DNA of 64,000 bases from Pseudaminobacter salicylatoxidans (GTDB taxonomy: Bacteria; Pseudomonadota; Alphaproteobacteria; Rhizobiales; Rhizobiaceae). The notes below the pieces were generated by a model. The model did no database searches, was not told the origin of the DNA, and saw nothing but the letters and a program-made list of their open reading frames with translations. The position numbers and the translations under genes were made by a program. Below, in pieces: positions 15,988 through 24,704 of the stretch. The DNA is taken from NCBI RefSeq assembly GCF_003148475.1, contig NZ_QGGG01000010.1, positions 1 through 64,000 on the forward strand, in the 5' to 3' direction. The number at the start of each line of letters is the position of its first letter. Within the stretch, counting starts at the first letter, position 1.

Positions 15988-16430
15988 CAGGCGCGTCCGA
16001 AGAATGTTACCGACGTGCTCGATCGGCGCCCGATAAGCCCAGCCGCCAGCAACAGGTTTTCAATGCCGGTGAAGGCATCCGCAGGCGCCGAGCCGTCGGC
16101 ATAGGTAATGCTGACGCTGCCGGCCGACATGCTGGCAATGCGCCCGTTCGGATCGAGGTCTTCCGAGAGCGATCCCGGCTCCTCCAATTCGCGCACCGCC
16201 GCCTCGGAGATCGCGAAGGTCACTTCGTCGGGAACGTCGTTTGGCTGAAATTCGATCAGCCACCGCCCATTATACGTCGCGGCCAGATAGTCGGTGGCTC
16301 GCCGAATGGCTTGGAGCTTCGGTTCGGGTGGGGTGGAAGGAGCGTCCGTCCACACCGTTCTGCCACGCGCGTCGGCATAGGCGTCCACTTCCTGCGGAGT
16401 GACAGAATCCACGGTGAGAGAAAGCGGCAT
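15987..16430 (-). CDS. Head-tail adaptor protein
   Basis: A 147-residue helical protein starting MPLSLTVDSVTPQEVDAYAD with an internal AIRRATDYLAATYNGRW helix. This pattern is common to phage proteins annotated as DnaT-like or head-tail connectors encoded just after the capsid region. It overlaps the minor head gene by one base. Family name is uncertain. Confidence 0.65.
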   Translation of the reverse strand: MPLSLTVDSVTPQEVDAYADARGRTVWTDAPSTPPEPKLQAIRRATDYLAATYNGRWLIEFQPNDVPDEVTFAISEAAVRELEEPGSLSEDLDPNGRIASMSAGSVSITYADGSAPADAFTGIENLLLAAGLIGRRSSTSVTFFGRA

Positions 16431-16440
16431 CGTTCAGACC

Positions 16441-16698
16441 TCATCCGGCGTCAGGGTGGCGTTTCGCAAATTCGTGTTGCAGGAAGGCGAGCGAGCCCAT
16501 CATCTCGTAGACGTTCTCACCATGGTCGAACCAGGCGGTGAGCCGGCCGCCATCGGTGACGAATCCAGTACCGATGAAACTCTGAAGTTCGCCTGTTTTC
16601 GCCTTTTCGAGCAGCGCCTCAATGATCCGGATCAATGCTTCTTGCGGCTCACCGGCCTTCGATGGAATGTGACCGTTCAGACCGATGACGTTGCTCAT
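16441..16698 (-). CDS. Hypothetical small phage protein
   Basis: An 85-residue protein starting MSNVIGLNGHIPSKAGEP, with AGEPQEALIRIIEALLEKAK in its N-terminal half. The ATG overlaps the stop of the 63-residue gene (ATGA), which begins with a similar MSNVVNLGERRP, so the two N-termini resemble each other. No family known. Confidence 0.6.
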   Translation of the reverse strand: MSNVIGLNGHIPSKAGEPQEALIRIIEALLEKAKTGELQSFIGTGFVTDGGRLTAWFDHGENVYEMMGSLAFLQHEFAKRHPDAG

Positions 16699-16886
16699 GT
16701 TGACGGTTCCCCGTGCTCTATTGCCTCTGCGGCACGCCTGAGCGCAGCGGCGGCACGTTTGCGGCTCTCCAGGTCGTCGGAAATGTCCTCGACGAACACT
16801 TCCAGATGCCCGTCCCATCCCTGCGTTATGTGGACGGTCCAATGTACATCCGGCCGTCGCTCGCCCAGGTTGACGACGTTGCTCAT
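16695..16886 (-). CDS. Hypothetical small phage protein
   Basis: A 63-residue protein starting MSNVVNLGERRPDVHWTVHI with a C-terminal helix of Ala/Arg repeats (RKRAAAALRRAAEAIEHG). Both neighbours overlap it by 4 bp, so it is firmly inside the operon. No family known. Confidence 0.6.
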   Translation of the reverse strand: MSNVVNLGERRPDVHWTVHITQGWDGHLEVFVEDISDDLESRKRAAAALRRAAEAIEHGEPST

Positions 16887-17434
16887 TCGCCAGCGGACCG
16901 GCGGGCAAGCTCGATCTGGATCACGCGCTCAGCGTCACCCTCGGTCTCGACAGTGTCGGTCGTAAGGGTTGCAGCGAGAGCGATGCGCTCCCCGACAGTC
17001 AGCGCTTCCCAGCCGTCGGGAATGGTGACGGCCGCGCGCGCCTCGGCGTCTTCCTTCTCTCGCAACGCCAGTTCGGCGCGGATCGCCTCTTCAGCCTGTA
17101 CCTTGTTGCGAATGGGATCGTTGGACACCTGCGAAGCAAGTGCCTTGAGGTTCGGTGCGCCGGCGGACCGCGGAACATAGGGCAGTTCTTCCCAGCCGGT
17201 CAGATCGACGGCGCGCTGTTTCTCGCGTGGCTCGACTGTGCTGGGATTGCTCGTCGATGCCGGTGTGTTGGATGCCGGCGCCGGTGCCGTAGGAAGCGTC
17301 TCATGCCCGTTGGCGTAGGCAACCGCTTCATCATGAGAAAGGCCGCGCTCCAGCGCTTCCATGAAACGGCGGCGGGTTTCAGCGATAGCCTCGCGTTCAA
17401 TGGTGTCGACGGCAGATCTGCGATACAAGCGCAT
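16883..17434 (-). CDS. Hypothetical capsid-region protein
   Basis: A 183-residue protein starting MRLYRRSAVDTIEREAIAET. A Pro/Ala/Ser/Thr-rich linker (TAPAPASNTPASTSNPS) separates two parts, the second of which contains VTIPDGWEALTVGERIALA. An AGGAG lies upstream of ATG 17434. It lies between the GIY-YIG gene and the small capsid-region genes, perhaps as a decoration-like protein. That is inference from position only. Confidence 0.6.
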   Translation of the reverse strand: MRLYRRSAVDTIEREAIAETRRRFMEALERGLSHDEAVAYANGHETLPTAPAPASNTPASTSNPSTVEPREKQRAVDLTGWEELPYVPRSAGAPNLKALASQVSNDPIRNKVQAEEAIRAELALREKEDAEARAAVTIPDGWEALTVGERIALAATLTTDTVETEGDAERVIQIELARRSAGE

Positions 17435-17450
17435 GGTCAAATTTCTCCTG

Positions 17451-18245
17451 TTACTGAAATGTCGCCTGTCGCATCAACGCGGCGTGGCTGATCTTCTCGC
17501 CCTTCATCGCAGCGAGAACGCCGGAGTATTGCTTGCCGTTGATGACGAGCGGACGTTTTGGAACACCACCGTCTCTGGCCTTCACGCCGAGCATCCGGAA
17601 CATCCGAAGTAGCGTAGGACGGGTGGTCTGATAGGCAGCCGCGATCGCTTCCATCGTCTCTCCGGACTGGTAGCGCACGGCTGCTTCGATCGCTGACGGT
17701 AGTGGCTCTTCGCCGTCAAAGAACTTTCGAAGAGGCGACCCACGCTCTTTGCGCGCGCTTACACCTCCGACATGCTGCCAAGCACTGCCTGAGCGGATCA
17801 CGCAGATGTTCGGTTCGCTGATGCCAAACTGCTTTGCCAGAGTTCGGCTCGACAATTTCGATGCACGGATGGCGACGATATCAGCCTCGGATAGCTTGGC
17901 CTGCGTGTTCAGACGACCCTGTCGGGCAGAACCTTGTCCACCATCGGTGAGATTCAGAAGACGTGCGCCGTCGATTCTGAATTTGCTGATCCAATTGCGC
18001 TCTGCCACGTTCCACGTGGCCTCGCTCTCCAAAATTACCGCTTCGACGGAAACACCATCGGCAAATGCTTTGCGGATCCATCCACTCAGCGGGCTCTTCC
18101 GTCCATTAGTGGCCTGCGAATAGTGCTGGCTGAGGCGAAACTCAACCGCGCCCATCGTTTGACCAATGTAACGGATTTCCGAATTGTCGGACCTGCGCAG
18201 TCCATAGATCGCGCAGGTCCGTTGGCGAACGGCACGAATCTGCAT
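17451..18245 (-). CDS. GIY-YIG homing endonuclease
   Basis: A 264-residue protein with an N-terminal GIY-YIG nuclease (CAIYGLRRSDNSEIRYIGQT, then VEFRLSQHY with the catalytic Arg, and a downstream Glu in the ESEATWNVAERNW helix). Helix-turn-helix segments follow (EADIVAIRASKLSSRTLAKQFG and YQSGETMEAIAAAYQTTRPT) with a short C-terminal tail. It lies directly downstream of the major capsid gene on the same strand. Free-standing homing genes often sit beside conserved capsid genes, which are their targets. Confidence 0.85.
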   Translation of the reverse strand: MQIRAVRQRTCAIYGLRRSDNSEIRYIGQTMGAVEFRLSQHYSQATNGRKSPLSGWIRKAFADGVSVEAVILESEATWNVAERNWISKFRIDGARLLNLTDGGQGSARQGRLNTQAKLSEADIVAIRASKLSSRTLAKQFGISEPNICVIRSGSAWQHVGGVSARKERGSPLRKFFDGEEPLPSAIEAAVRYQSGETMEAIAAAYQTTRPTLLRMFRMLGVKARDGGVPKRPLVINGKQYSGVLAAMKGEKISHAALMRQATFQ

Positions 18246-18252
18246 TCAATCA

Positions 18253-18302
18253 GGTTACAGAGGTGCCATATCGGTTACAAGTTCATTAACCGATACGGTG
18301 CT
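18253..18302. promoter_or_regulatory. Operator-like cluster between capsid and homing genes
   Basis: A half-site GGTTAC (18253-18258), the 17-mer GGTGCCATATCGGTTAC (18262-18278) and a degenerate AACC-GATAC-GGTG copy (18288-18300, over the capsid gene stop) lie within 50 bp. The middle copy matches the phage's recurrent operator variant GGTGCC-N5-GGTTAC. It may shut off or insulate the homing gene; that is inference. Confidence 0.5.
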
Positions 18303-19266
18303 GGAAGCGGACGATGCGGATGTTCTTCGGATCCCATGCGCGCTTCCAGTTGGCCGCGTTGCTGATTTCCGCATCCGAGGGAGTTTTCTTCGCCGGCACG
18401 CCACTCTGGGGGTCCCACGCGATACCACGCGGGTGGATCACGAAGTGACGCCGGGTGACGAGGAAGTCCTGACCACCGCCCTTCAGTGCATCACGACCCA
18501 TATCGAGCGGGTTCTTCGGGGAGCCCTCGCCATAGCCCAGAGCACCGGGGCCGAACAGCCAGGTATCGTAGACGCCGCCCGTAGGAGCATTGGCGTCGTC
18601 GACGATGACGCGCTTGTCCTGGAACGTGTTGTAGAGCCAGGTGCCGTCGCTGTCGCGGACGGTCTCGATCATGTCGTTCTTCTTGAGCCACGCTTCGACG
18701 GCCGAGTGCATTCCGACGGCGGTGATGCGGTCCTTGCGATCGCCCAGGAGCTGGCCAGCGTCGATGAACGAAGCGCCATCGATGAATGCAGCCGCACCAG
18801 ACAGGCCCGAAATGTTCAGCACGTTCTTGGCCGTCGATTCGGCCGCGAGAGCCCCCATCGCGCCCTTAAGGGTGGCGAAGGTGACCATGTTGAACTCGTA
18901 GGACCAGTTCTCACCGACGCCCGCACCGATGGCGTTCATCGGATCGTCGCCAGCAAGATCGCCAGAGAGGTCGGTCGCACCATAGACGAGAGCACGTGCA
19001 TGAAGCACGGCCTTGTCCTGACCGACGCCGATCTTCTTGATCTCGAGATCGTCATCGTCGTCCAGAAGCTGGGCACGCTCACCGAGCGCCTTCCAGAACG
19101 GCATATGGATCTCGGTGCCACCATCGCCGCCGAACGAGACATCGTCCACCGGCGCCATGACGCCGGACTGGAAGAAGGCGTTCGCGCGGGTGGTCTGCTC
19201 GCGGTAGTACGGATTGAAGCGTTCCGGAACGATTACGTCCGCAACTTTCGTGGGAGTATCAGCCAT
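18286..19266 (-). CDS. Major capsid protein
   Basis: A 326-residue protein starting MADTPTKVADVIVPERFNPY. Typical coat-protein phrases include FFQSGVMAPVDD, IHMPFWKALGERAQLLDDDD and MHSAVEAWLKKNDMIE. The C-terminal part carries LVTRRHFVIHPRGIAWD and SDAEISNAANWKRAWDPKNI, as in the Gp13-like major capsid family. AAAGGACA precedes ATG 19266. It follows the scaffold gene, as expected. Confidence 0.9.
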   Translation of the reverse strand: MADTPTKVADVIVPERFNPYYREQTTRANAFFQSGVMAPVDDVSFGGDGGTEIHMPFWKALGERAQLLDDDDDLEIKKIGVGQDKAVLHARALVYGATDLSGDLAGDDPMNAIGAGVGENWSYEFNMVTFATLKGAMGALAAESTAKNVLNISGLSGAAAFIDGASFIDAGQLLGDRKDRITAVGMHSAVEAWLKKNDMIETVRDSDGTWLYNTFQDKRVIVDDANAPTGGVYDTWLFGPGALGYGEGSPKNPLDMGRDALKGGGQDFLVTRRHFVIHPRGIAWDPQSGVPAKKTPSDAEISNAANWKRAWDPKNIRIVRFQHRIG

Positions 19267-19362
19267 GTCATGTCCTTTCTAGGAGTTGGGCTGTCTTCAG
19301 GGTGAAAACAGCCAGGCACCGCCATGGCTGTTGGTGGGTGGGCGGCACCGCCGCCCTGCTGA

Positions 19363-20217
19363 TCAGGCCGCCTTCGGCCCGACTGCTTTGTTCGCTTCGT
19401 CGAGATCCTTGAAGCCGGCCGCCTTAGCGAGTTGTTCCGCCTTCGCACGATCTGAATTGATGAGCCGTCCCTGCTGGGTGATGTTCCAGCCGTCTTTCGC
19501 AAAGGGATTCGGACCTGCATTTCGGCGCGTGTCCGAGCCGCGCTCGTCCGCGCCGCGCATCGGTGCGATGAAATCCTTCGCCTCTTCGCTTTGCGACCAG
19601 TTCATGATGAAGCGTTCGACTTCGTCGCCGCCGAGATCAGTTTTCATCCGGGCCACGCGCTTGCCGTCTTCCTCGACGACTTCGACATCACCTTCGAACA
19701 TGCGCTGGGCAGCCTTCATCAGCGTGGGCTTGATGCCGGCCTTGACCAGCGCCTTGGTGAGACCATCCTCAACGAGGGTGCGGCGCAGATCGCCGCCCAG
19801 GCTTTCGATCGTGCCATCGCGTTCAGCGATGATCACGTCCTTGGCATTCATCGCCGCTTCGTGGCGGGCCTGCCACTGGCGATCCTTGGCCGCGACCGCC
19901 GTCTCGACTTGCTTGCGCACGTCCTTGTTGTCGGGGTCCGCCTGCCGGGCCTCGTCCTCGGCCTTCAGGCGCTCGTACTCGGCGATGTCAAAGCCTTCCG
20001 GCAGGACACGCAGTTTCGCCTCGGCCTCGGTCAGCTTTCGCCGCGCTTCGTCGCGTTCCCGCTTCGAGTTGTTGTGGCCGTTACGAAGCGACACCACAGC
20101 CGGGTGATCGTCGATGCCTTCGATCTGCAAGACGAACTTGCCGTCCTTTTCCTCGTATTGGTCCTTGAATGCGTCATCGACACCGTCGAGCGAATCCAGA
20201 ATGGTCTTGAGCGCCAC
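19363..20217 (-). CDS. Capsid scaffold protein
   Basis: A 284-residue, highly charged and helical protein (MALKTILDSLDGVDDAFKDQ) with long Glu/Lys/Ala segments (SKRERDEARRKLTEAEAKLR) and a C-terminal LINSDRAKAEQLAKAAG. It lies immediately before the major capsid gene. This profile is that of an internal scaffold (DUF6651-like) that directs capsid assembly and is removed later. Confidence 0.8.
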   Translation of the reverse strand: MALKTILDSLDGVDDAFKDQYEEKDGKFVLQIEGIDDHPAVVSLRNGHNNSKRERDEARRKLTEAEAKLRVLPEGFDIAEYERLKAEDEARQADPDNKDVRKQVETAVAAKDRQWQARHEAAMNAKDVIIAERDGTIESLGGDLRRTLVEDGLTKALVKAGIKPTLMKAAQRMFEGDVEVVEEDGKRVARMKTDLGGDEVERFIMNWSQSEEAKDFIAPMRGADERGSDTRRNAGPNPFAKDGWNITQQGRLINSDRAKAEQLAKAAGFKDLDEANKAVGPKAA

Positions 20218-20280
20218 CGGCGATCTCCTATCGTTTGAGAAACCCGCACCGCGGGCAGGGAATTGCGCCAGATGGCGCGG

Positions 20281-20832
20281 TTATTCGGCGAGCAGCCATT
20301 CCTCGTCTGGCTCACCGAGAAGTTCGCGCGTCCAGCCGCTCATCGAGCGGACGAATGGCGCGATTTCGTCGAAGTGCTTGTTCCAGCCTTCGCGGTAGTT
20401 GAGCACTTCGCGACCCGGCCACGGCATGCCGCTCCATGTGGCTGCCGACTTGCCCGGCACGTGACGGCGAGAATCCATCGGGACGCCACACAGGACAGCC
20501 CGCATGCAGAGTTCGCGCGCGACAGTGACAGCGAAGAGGCCAGAGGAGCCCTTCCAGTCGGGAAGCAACCGATCCGCGACCTTGGACAGCCGCCCCAGCG
20601 CCGATGCGCCGCTATGCGACCACACCGTCGGGCGGTCAGACTGGTTCAGCGCCCGCGCCTCAAGCCATTGTGGCGCGTTCTCGACATGGAGCGTGACGGC
20701 ATGGTCGATTGGTCTGGGCCAACGGGCGATCATGTCGTTGACGGCAATGACGCAATCGGGATCGAACAGCGCGAGCGCAGCAGCAGCATCTTCCTCGACG
20801 CATTCGGCCGAGCCAAGAATGAGGGCGATCAT
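20281..20832 (-). CDS. MptE/DUF115-like Rossmann protein, paralog B
   Basis: A 183-residue protein starting MIALILGSAECVEEDAAAAL and carrying the same motifs as paralog A (LGSAE, VIAVNDM, VLCGVPM, SSGLFAV and VRSMSGWTRELLGEP). It is encoded between the portal-side small genes and the scaffold gene, overlapping the upstream gene by ATGA. Its retention inside the capsid module, with a second copy 8 kb further along the same operon, argues for a virion-related role. No catalytic residue can be assigned. Confidence 0.62.
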   Translation of the reverse strand: MIALILGSAECVEEDAAAALALFDPDCVIAVNDMIARWPRPIDHAVTLHVENAPQWLEARALNQSDRPTVWSHSGASALGRLSKVADRLLPDWKGSSGLFAVTVARELCMRAVLCGVPMDSRRHVPGKSAATWSGMPWPGREVLNYREGWNKHFDEIAPFVRSMSGWTRELLGEPDEEWLLAE

Positions 20833-21068
20833 TTCGGAAGGACGATACTCGGTTTGACCTTGGTGAAGGTCTCGCGCTCCTGAAACTTAGCGTTGGGCCC
20901 GTTCCCCTCCATCCACGATTCGCGCACGATGTAGCCGTTGCTGATCTTGCGGATGGACATGGATTCTTCGCGTCTGCCGGTTGGTACGGCAACAGTCTTG
21001 GTGCTCGCCTTCGGCCTGGAAGCGGTGGCCTTCTTCGTCACCGGCTTTTTCGCGGGCGCTTTCGCCAT
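20829..21068 (-). CDS. Small Lys/Ala-rich basic protein
   Basis: A 79-residue protein whose first 30 residues are Lys/Ala/Pro rich (MAKAPAKKPVTKKATASRPK). A folded part follows with SIRKISNGYIVRESW and ends in KPSIVLPK. Its ends overlap both neighbours. It may bind DNA or act as a minor capsid component; no family known. Confidence 0.6.
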   Translation of the reverse strand: MAKAPAKKPVTKKATASRPKASTKTVAVPTGRREESMSIRKISNGYIVRESWMEGNGPNAKFQERETFTKVKPSIVLPK

Positions 21069-21250
21069 CAGCCAAGTTCCTCGAGCATGTTCGCTTCCGA
21101 CCGCAGGATCTCAACAACTTGCTCACGGCTCATATGCGTGAGCATGAGGGAGATGCAGCATTCGAGATAGGTGACAGACGACCGATGCAAGTATGAATCG
21201 ACCGCCGACTGAGATATGGCGTCGATCTTCTCGACCTCATCACGCGGCAT
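21068..21250 (-). CDS. Small hypothetical protein after the portal gene
   Basis: A 60-residue protein starting MPRDEVEKIDAISQSAVDSY and ending EILRSEANMLEELG. AGGAGG precedes ATG 21250, and the gene overlaps the portal's 3' end by 11 bp. The helical, acidic composition gives no function. Confidence 0.55.
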   Translation of the reverse strand: MPRDEVEKIDAISQSAVDSYLHRSSVTYLECCISLMLTHMSREQVVEILRSEANMLEELG

Positions 21251-22679
21251 TCTGGCCTCCTGGGTTTTCTGCAGGGGGAGCGTTGGGATCAGTTGGCGGC
21301 ACCGGAGGAGGCAGAGCGCCGGCAACGATCGGGTCGGGCTCGTCGTCCATTTCGTCCTCGATCAATTTCCGCTCCGCCTCAGCGTCACGCTCGGGAGACG
21401 CAATTTCGCCACGCTGCAAATTGTCGTAGAGCGTTTCGTATGAAATCGCGTGATCCTGCCAGGACTTGACCAGCGCCTGCAGGTCGCTCGACGACAGCCG
21501 CGAATTGATGAAGGACAGGTTCGGCTTGACGACGATGTCTTCGATCTCGGCGTCAGAGCAGCCCATCATCCGGCCAGCGAAGCGAAGGGCTGCTTCCAGA
21601 CCCTTGGCGCCAGCAATCGCGATGGTGATCAGCGAAGCAGTCTGTGCGGCATAGCGCACTTTGCGAGACTCGCCCGACTCCTGCGAACTGGCTTCGGTGT
21701 CGAACAGCTTGGCACCGGCGGCCGCCGCGACCTCGCGTTCGTCGACAATGGCAGTTTTGTGCGCCTCGATGCCTTTGCCGGCCGGTCCGACATACTTGAA
21801 ATCGGGCGTCACTTCCGGGCTGTCGCTCTTCAGCGAGATCGCGATGCCCGCGCCAATCGTCTCCGGTGCATCGCAGTTGATGAAAGTCGGGGTTTCCTGC
21901 CCCGTCATGAAGAGCTGCCACCGATAGTCGGCCGAAAGTTGGTAGATGGAAACCGCCGAGCGCGCCACACCGATCAGCGGCGGAGTTTCCGGCGTCACGG
22001 ACAAATCTCGAGCACCGATGACGACGAAGGGAATTTCTTTGAGCGCAACGCCCCCGCGCGCCTGCGGCTTCACCTCTTCGCCGGCGGCCAGTTTGTCGCC
22101 CTTGTAGAGCGTGGCGGTATAGGCACCCTCCTTCATTTCGAGAACGCGATACTGCTTTTCGTCCTTCCACTCGAAGCCGTCACGGACCAGCCCGCTTTCG
22201 TCCAGCACGAAGAAGTCGCGCTCGGTCGACCAGTTTATCAGTGCTTCGGTGGTGTAGCCGGCGATCCATGGCACCTCGGCACCTTCGGCGGGAGCGCCGA
22301 CGAGCAGACCATAACGCCCCGTGGTGAGCAGTTCGGCGGTGATCCGGGCATGAAGCGCTTCCAGAGGCAAGCCATCCGGCGTTGCACGCTCCCAGATTGG
22401 CTCCATCCGCTCGGGAAGCGTGATCTGCGCCTCAGTGCGATGAATAGTTCCGGCCAGGCCGACGACCGTCGGATTGACGATGTCCGGGAATTGCGCCCGC
22501 TTCTGATAGGATTCGTAGAGCTTGTCCTTGTGGTCGGACGCCCGGAAGCCGGATGGCATCGGCAGGTATTCTTCCTTCTCGGCCTTGACTTTGCTTTCGC
22601 CACGCGCCGTGTCGCGCATCTGCTTCCACTCGGCTTCCCGATCTGCGTAATCGGGATGCTTGTTGGTGACGTCAGCCAT
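21240..22679 (-). CDS. Portal protein (DUF4055 type)
   Basis: A 479-residue protein starting MADVTNKHPDYADREAEWKQ. It has FPDIVNPTVVGLAGTIHRTE near residue 75, GRYGLLVGAPAEG, IPFVVIGARDLSVTPETPPL and a C-terminal helical segment with LETLYDNLQRGE-like coupling to an acidic, Pro-rich tail. This matches DUF4055 portals. It starts directly after the terminase stop, the usual order. It forms the ring through which DNA enters the capsid. Confidence 0.88.
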   Translation of the reverse strand: MADVTNKHPDYADREAEWKQMRDTARGESKVKAEKEEYLPMPSGFRASDHKDKLYESYQKRAQFPDIVNPTVVGLAGTIHRTEAQITLPERMEPIWERATPDGLPLEALHARITAELLTTGRYGLLVGAPAEGAEVPWIAGYTTEALINWSTERDFFVLDESGLVRDGFEWKDEKQYRVLEMKEGAYTATLYKGDKLAAGEEVKPQARGGVALKEIPFVVIGARDLSVTPETPPLIGVARSAVSIYQLSADYRWQLFMTGQETPTFINCDAPETIGAGIAISLKSDSPEVTPDFKYVGPAGKGIEAHKTAIVDEREVAAAAGAKLFDTEASSQESGESRKVRYAAQTASLITIAIAGAKGLEAALRFAGRMMGCSDAEIEDIVVKPNLSFINSRLSSSDLQALVKSWQDHAISYETLYDNLQRGEIASPERDAEAERKLIEDEMDDEPDPIVAGALPPPVPPTDPNAPPAENPGGQNAA

Positions 22680-24275
22680 CTAGAAGAGCCCTTGCACGCT
22701 TGTAGTCGTGGTTTTCGGTTTCGGCGCGGTCAGCAGCCGGGCGAATGCGCCGGATGAGGCGTCGACCTGATCCTTGAACTTGCCGTTTGGGAACAGGCAG
22801 AGTTCGTCGAGATAGCCTTCGATCCACGGTCCGCGCACGAGGAACACGTTGCCAGCCTCGCACTGAGCGGAGAACGGCTCGGCGCGAGTGACCTTGTCGC
22901 CGGTTTCGCCAGTAGCCCGCACGTTGAAGCCCGCGAGCTGCGCGACGAAATCCTGTTTTTGGACCTTGCCCGCCTGTCCGGGGTCTTGCGGCAGCGAGAT
23001 CATGCAGCCTTTTCCGTCGACATCGGCGATGGCGCGGATCAGCTTGCGGACCTCATTGCCTTCCGACTGCGTCTTGATGACGTGGGCCACGACATAGCGG
23101 CCCTCGGGCGTAAGCCCCATTTTCACGCCGGCGGTGCGGTCGGCTTTCTCGCTGGCGGTGGCGGCCAGGTCCCAATGGCGCACCCAGACTGTGCCCGCCG
23201 GTGCCGCACCGATGATCTTGCCGTCGAACCACTCGCGCTTGAACATGCCGCCTGACCGCGGCGCCGGACGCTGCTGGAACTGCCCGGCAGAGGCATATGA
23301 GCCCATGATCGTCTTGTCGCGCTCGACCACTGAGGCCGGGAAGCGATCCGGGAAGAGCAGTTCCCCGTCCTCGGTGCGCTGGTCCTGTCGATAGACCAGC
23401 CGAGGCTTGATGTTTGCGACATATTCCCGCCGTGCCTCCGGCACTGCCGCGCCTTCTGGATACCATGCCTGCTTTTCCGCATCGTAGCGGGCTTCAATCG
23501 CTTTGACGTCCATGTGCGTCGGCAAGACGACGGTGTAGCAGCAGCGCTCCGGCTCGAACTCCATCGGCAGCATCAGGTGCTCATAGCCGTAGTCGCCGGC
23601 GATGATCGCGCCAGAGACGTCCGATTCATGCAGGCGCTGCATGATGACGATGATGGCGGACGAATCCGGATTATTGAGACGGGTCGGCAGCGCCTCGCGG
23701 AACGTCTCGTTCGCCTCCTCGCGCTGCACGTCCGATTTCGCCATCTGAACTGATAGCGGATCGTCGAGCAGAACCCGATCGCCGCGCGAGCCGGTCATCG
23801 AGTTGAAGGCCATCGCCTCGCGAAAGCCCGTCGCGTCGTTCTCGAACTTCGTCTTGGTGTTCTGGTCGCCGATCATGGCGAAGCCGGAACCCCAGCGCTC
23901 CTGATACCAGCGGGACTGAATGAGGCGGCGCGTCTTGACGTTGTCGCGGATCGCCAGCGAGTCCTTGTAGGACGTTCCCATGAACCGCAAATGCGGCATG
24001 CCGCGCGGTCCCCATTCCCACGCCGGGAAGAAGACGCCGCACGCCATGGATTTCATGGTGCCGGGCGGGACGTTGACCAGGAGCCGGGTCAGTTCACCGT
24101 TCGAGACAGCTTCGAGATGATCCGCGATGGCATCGATGTGCCAGCCGTGCCGATACTTCTGCCCTGGCTCAAGAACGTGCCAGCCTCGTTCAATGAACGT
24201 TGATAGCCGCTTACAGGCGCGCCGATCATCTTCCAGAATCCATTCGTCATCCGAAGGAGGGGCGATCGTTGCCAT
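22680..24275 (-). CDS. terL: Terminase large subunit
   Basis: A 531-residue packaging motor. The ATPase has a Walker A-like VPPGTMKS at about residues 69-76 and a Walker B VLLDDPL at 168-174. The C-terminal RNase H-fold nuclease shows QFQQRPAPRSGGMFKREWF near 332-350 and the first catalytic acid in HWDLAAT (Asp369). It follows the small subunit by 3 bp and is followed by the portal. The Walker A variant GTMKS is typical of this alphaproteobacterial terminase group. Confidence 0.95.
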   Translation of the reverse strand: MATIAPPSDDEWILEDDRRACKRLSTFIERGWHVLEPGQKYRHGWHIDAIADHLEAVSNGELTRLLVNVPPGTMKSMACGVFFPAWEWGPRGMPHLRFMGTSYKDSLAIRDNVKTRRLIQSRWYQERWGSGFAMIGDQNTKTKFENDATGFREAMAFNSMTGSRGDRVLLDDPLSVQMAKSDVQREEANETFREALPTRLNNPDSSAIIVIMQRLHESDVSGAIIAGDYGYEHLMLPMEFEPERCCYTVVLPTHMDVKAIEARYDAEKQAWYPEGAAVPEARREYVANIKPRLVYRQDQRTEDGELLFPDRFPASVVERDKTIMGSYASAGQFQQRPAPRSGGMFKREWFDGKIIGAAPAGTVWVRHWDLAATASEKADRTAGVKMGLTPEGRYVVAHVIKTQSEGNEVRKLIRAIADVDGKGCMISLPQDPGQAGKVQKQDFVAQLAGFNVRATGETGDKVTRAEPFSAQCEAGNVFLVRGPWIEGYLDELCLFPNGKFKDQVDASSGAFARLLTAPKPKTTTTSVQGLF

Positions 24276-24278
24276 TGA

Positions 24279-24704
24279 TCACCCTTGATTAGACGCCTGG
24301 CTCTCCTTGCGCCGCCTTGCCGCTGCCGCCATAATCGCGACTTCTTCGTCCGTGTACGCAGATAGGTCCGTTTTCTCCACGACTTCCATCGGCCCGCCAT
24401 TCTTGCCGACATTCTCGACACGGCGCACATAGCCGCGATCCTTTGCCTTCAATTCGAGGAACCAGCGAACAGTCTGCATATCGCCAGCGTTGATCGCCTT
24501 GACGACCTGTGCCTCGGCAACATCCGCGATCTCAGCATCGATATCTCGAAGCGCCTCCGTAACCTCTGGATGATCTTCGAGAAAACGGTGGAGCGTCTTG
24601 CGGTGAACGTTCAGCCGCTGCGCTGCAACCGTCTTGATGCCGCCAGACAGTCGCAGTTGCTCGATGATGCGAGGAATGTCTTTTTCGGTGAAAGCGGGAG
24701 GCAT
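24279..24704 (-). CDS. terS: Terminase small subunit
   Basis: A 141-residue protein starting MPPAFTEKDIPRIIEQLRLS. Its N-terminal helix-turn-helix (GGIKTVAAQRLNVHRKTLHR) binds packaging DNA, and the C-terminal segment (TDEEVAIMAAAARRRKES) contacts the large subunit. AAAGGGTGGG precedes ATG 24704. The same frame stays open upstream and encodes a Lys/Ala-rich run without any start codon, back to an A7 tract at 24856-24862; a longer form would need a frameshift there. Confidence 0.85.
   Translation of the reverse strand: MPPAFTEKDIPRIIEQLRLSGGIKTVAAQRLNVHRKTLHRFLEDHPEVTEALRDIDAEIADVAEAQVVKAINAGDMQTVRWFLELKAKDRGYVRRVENVGKNGGPMEVVEKTDLSAYTDEEVAIMAAAARRRKESQASNQG

Noticed and set aside
19286-20107. 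Long plus-strand frames opposite the scaffold gene (also 18298-19305 and 21450-22757 opposite capsid and portal)
   Set aside because: They mirror the codon bias of the conserved structural genes; no family patterns or ribosome sites.
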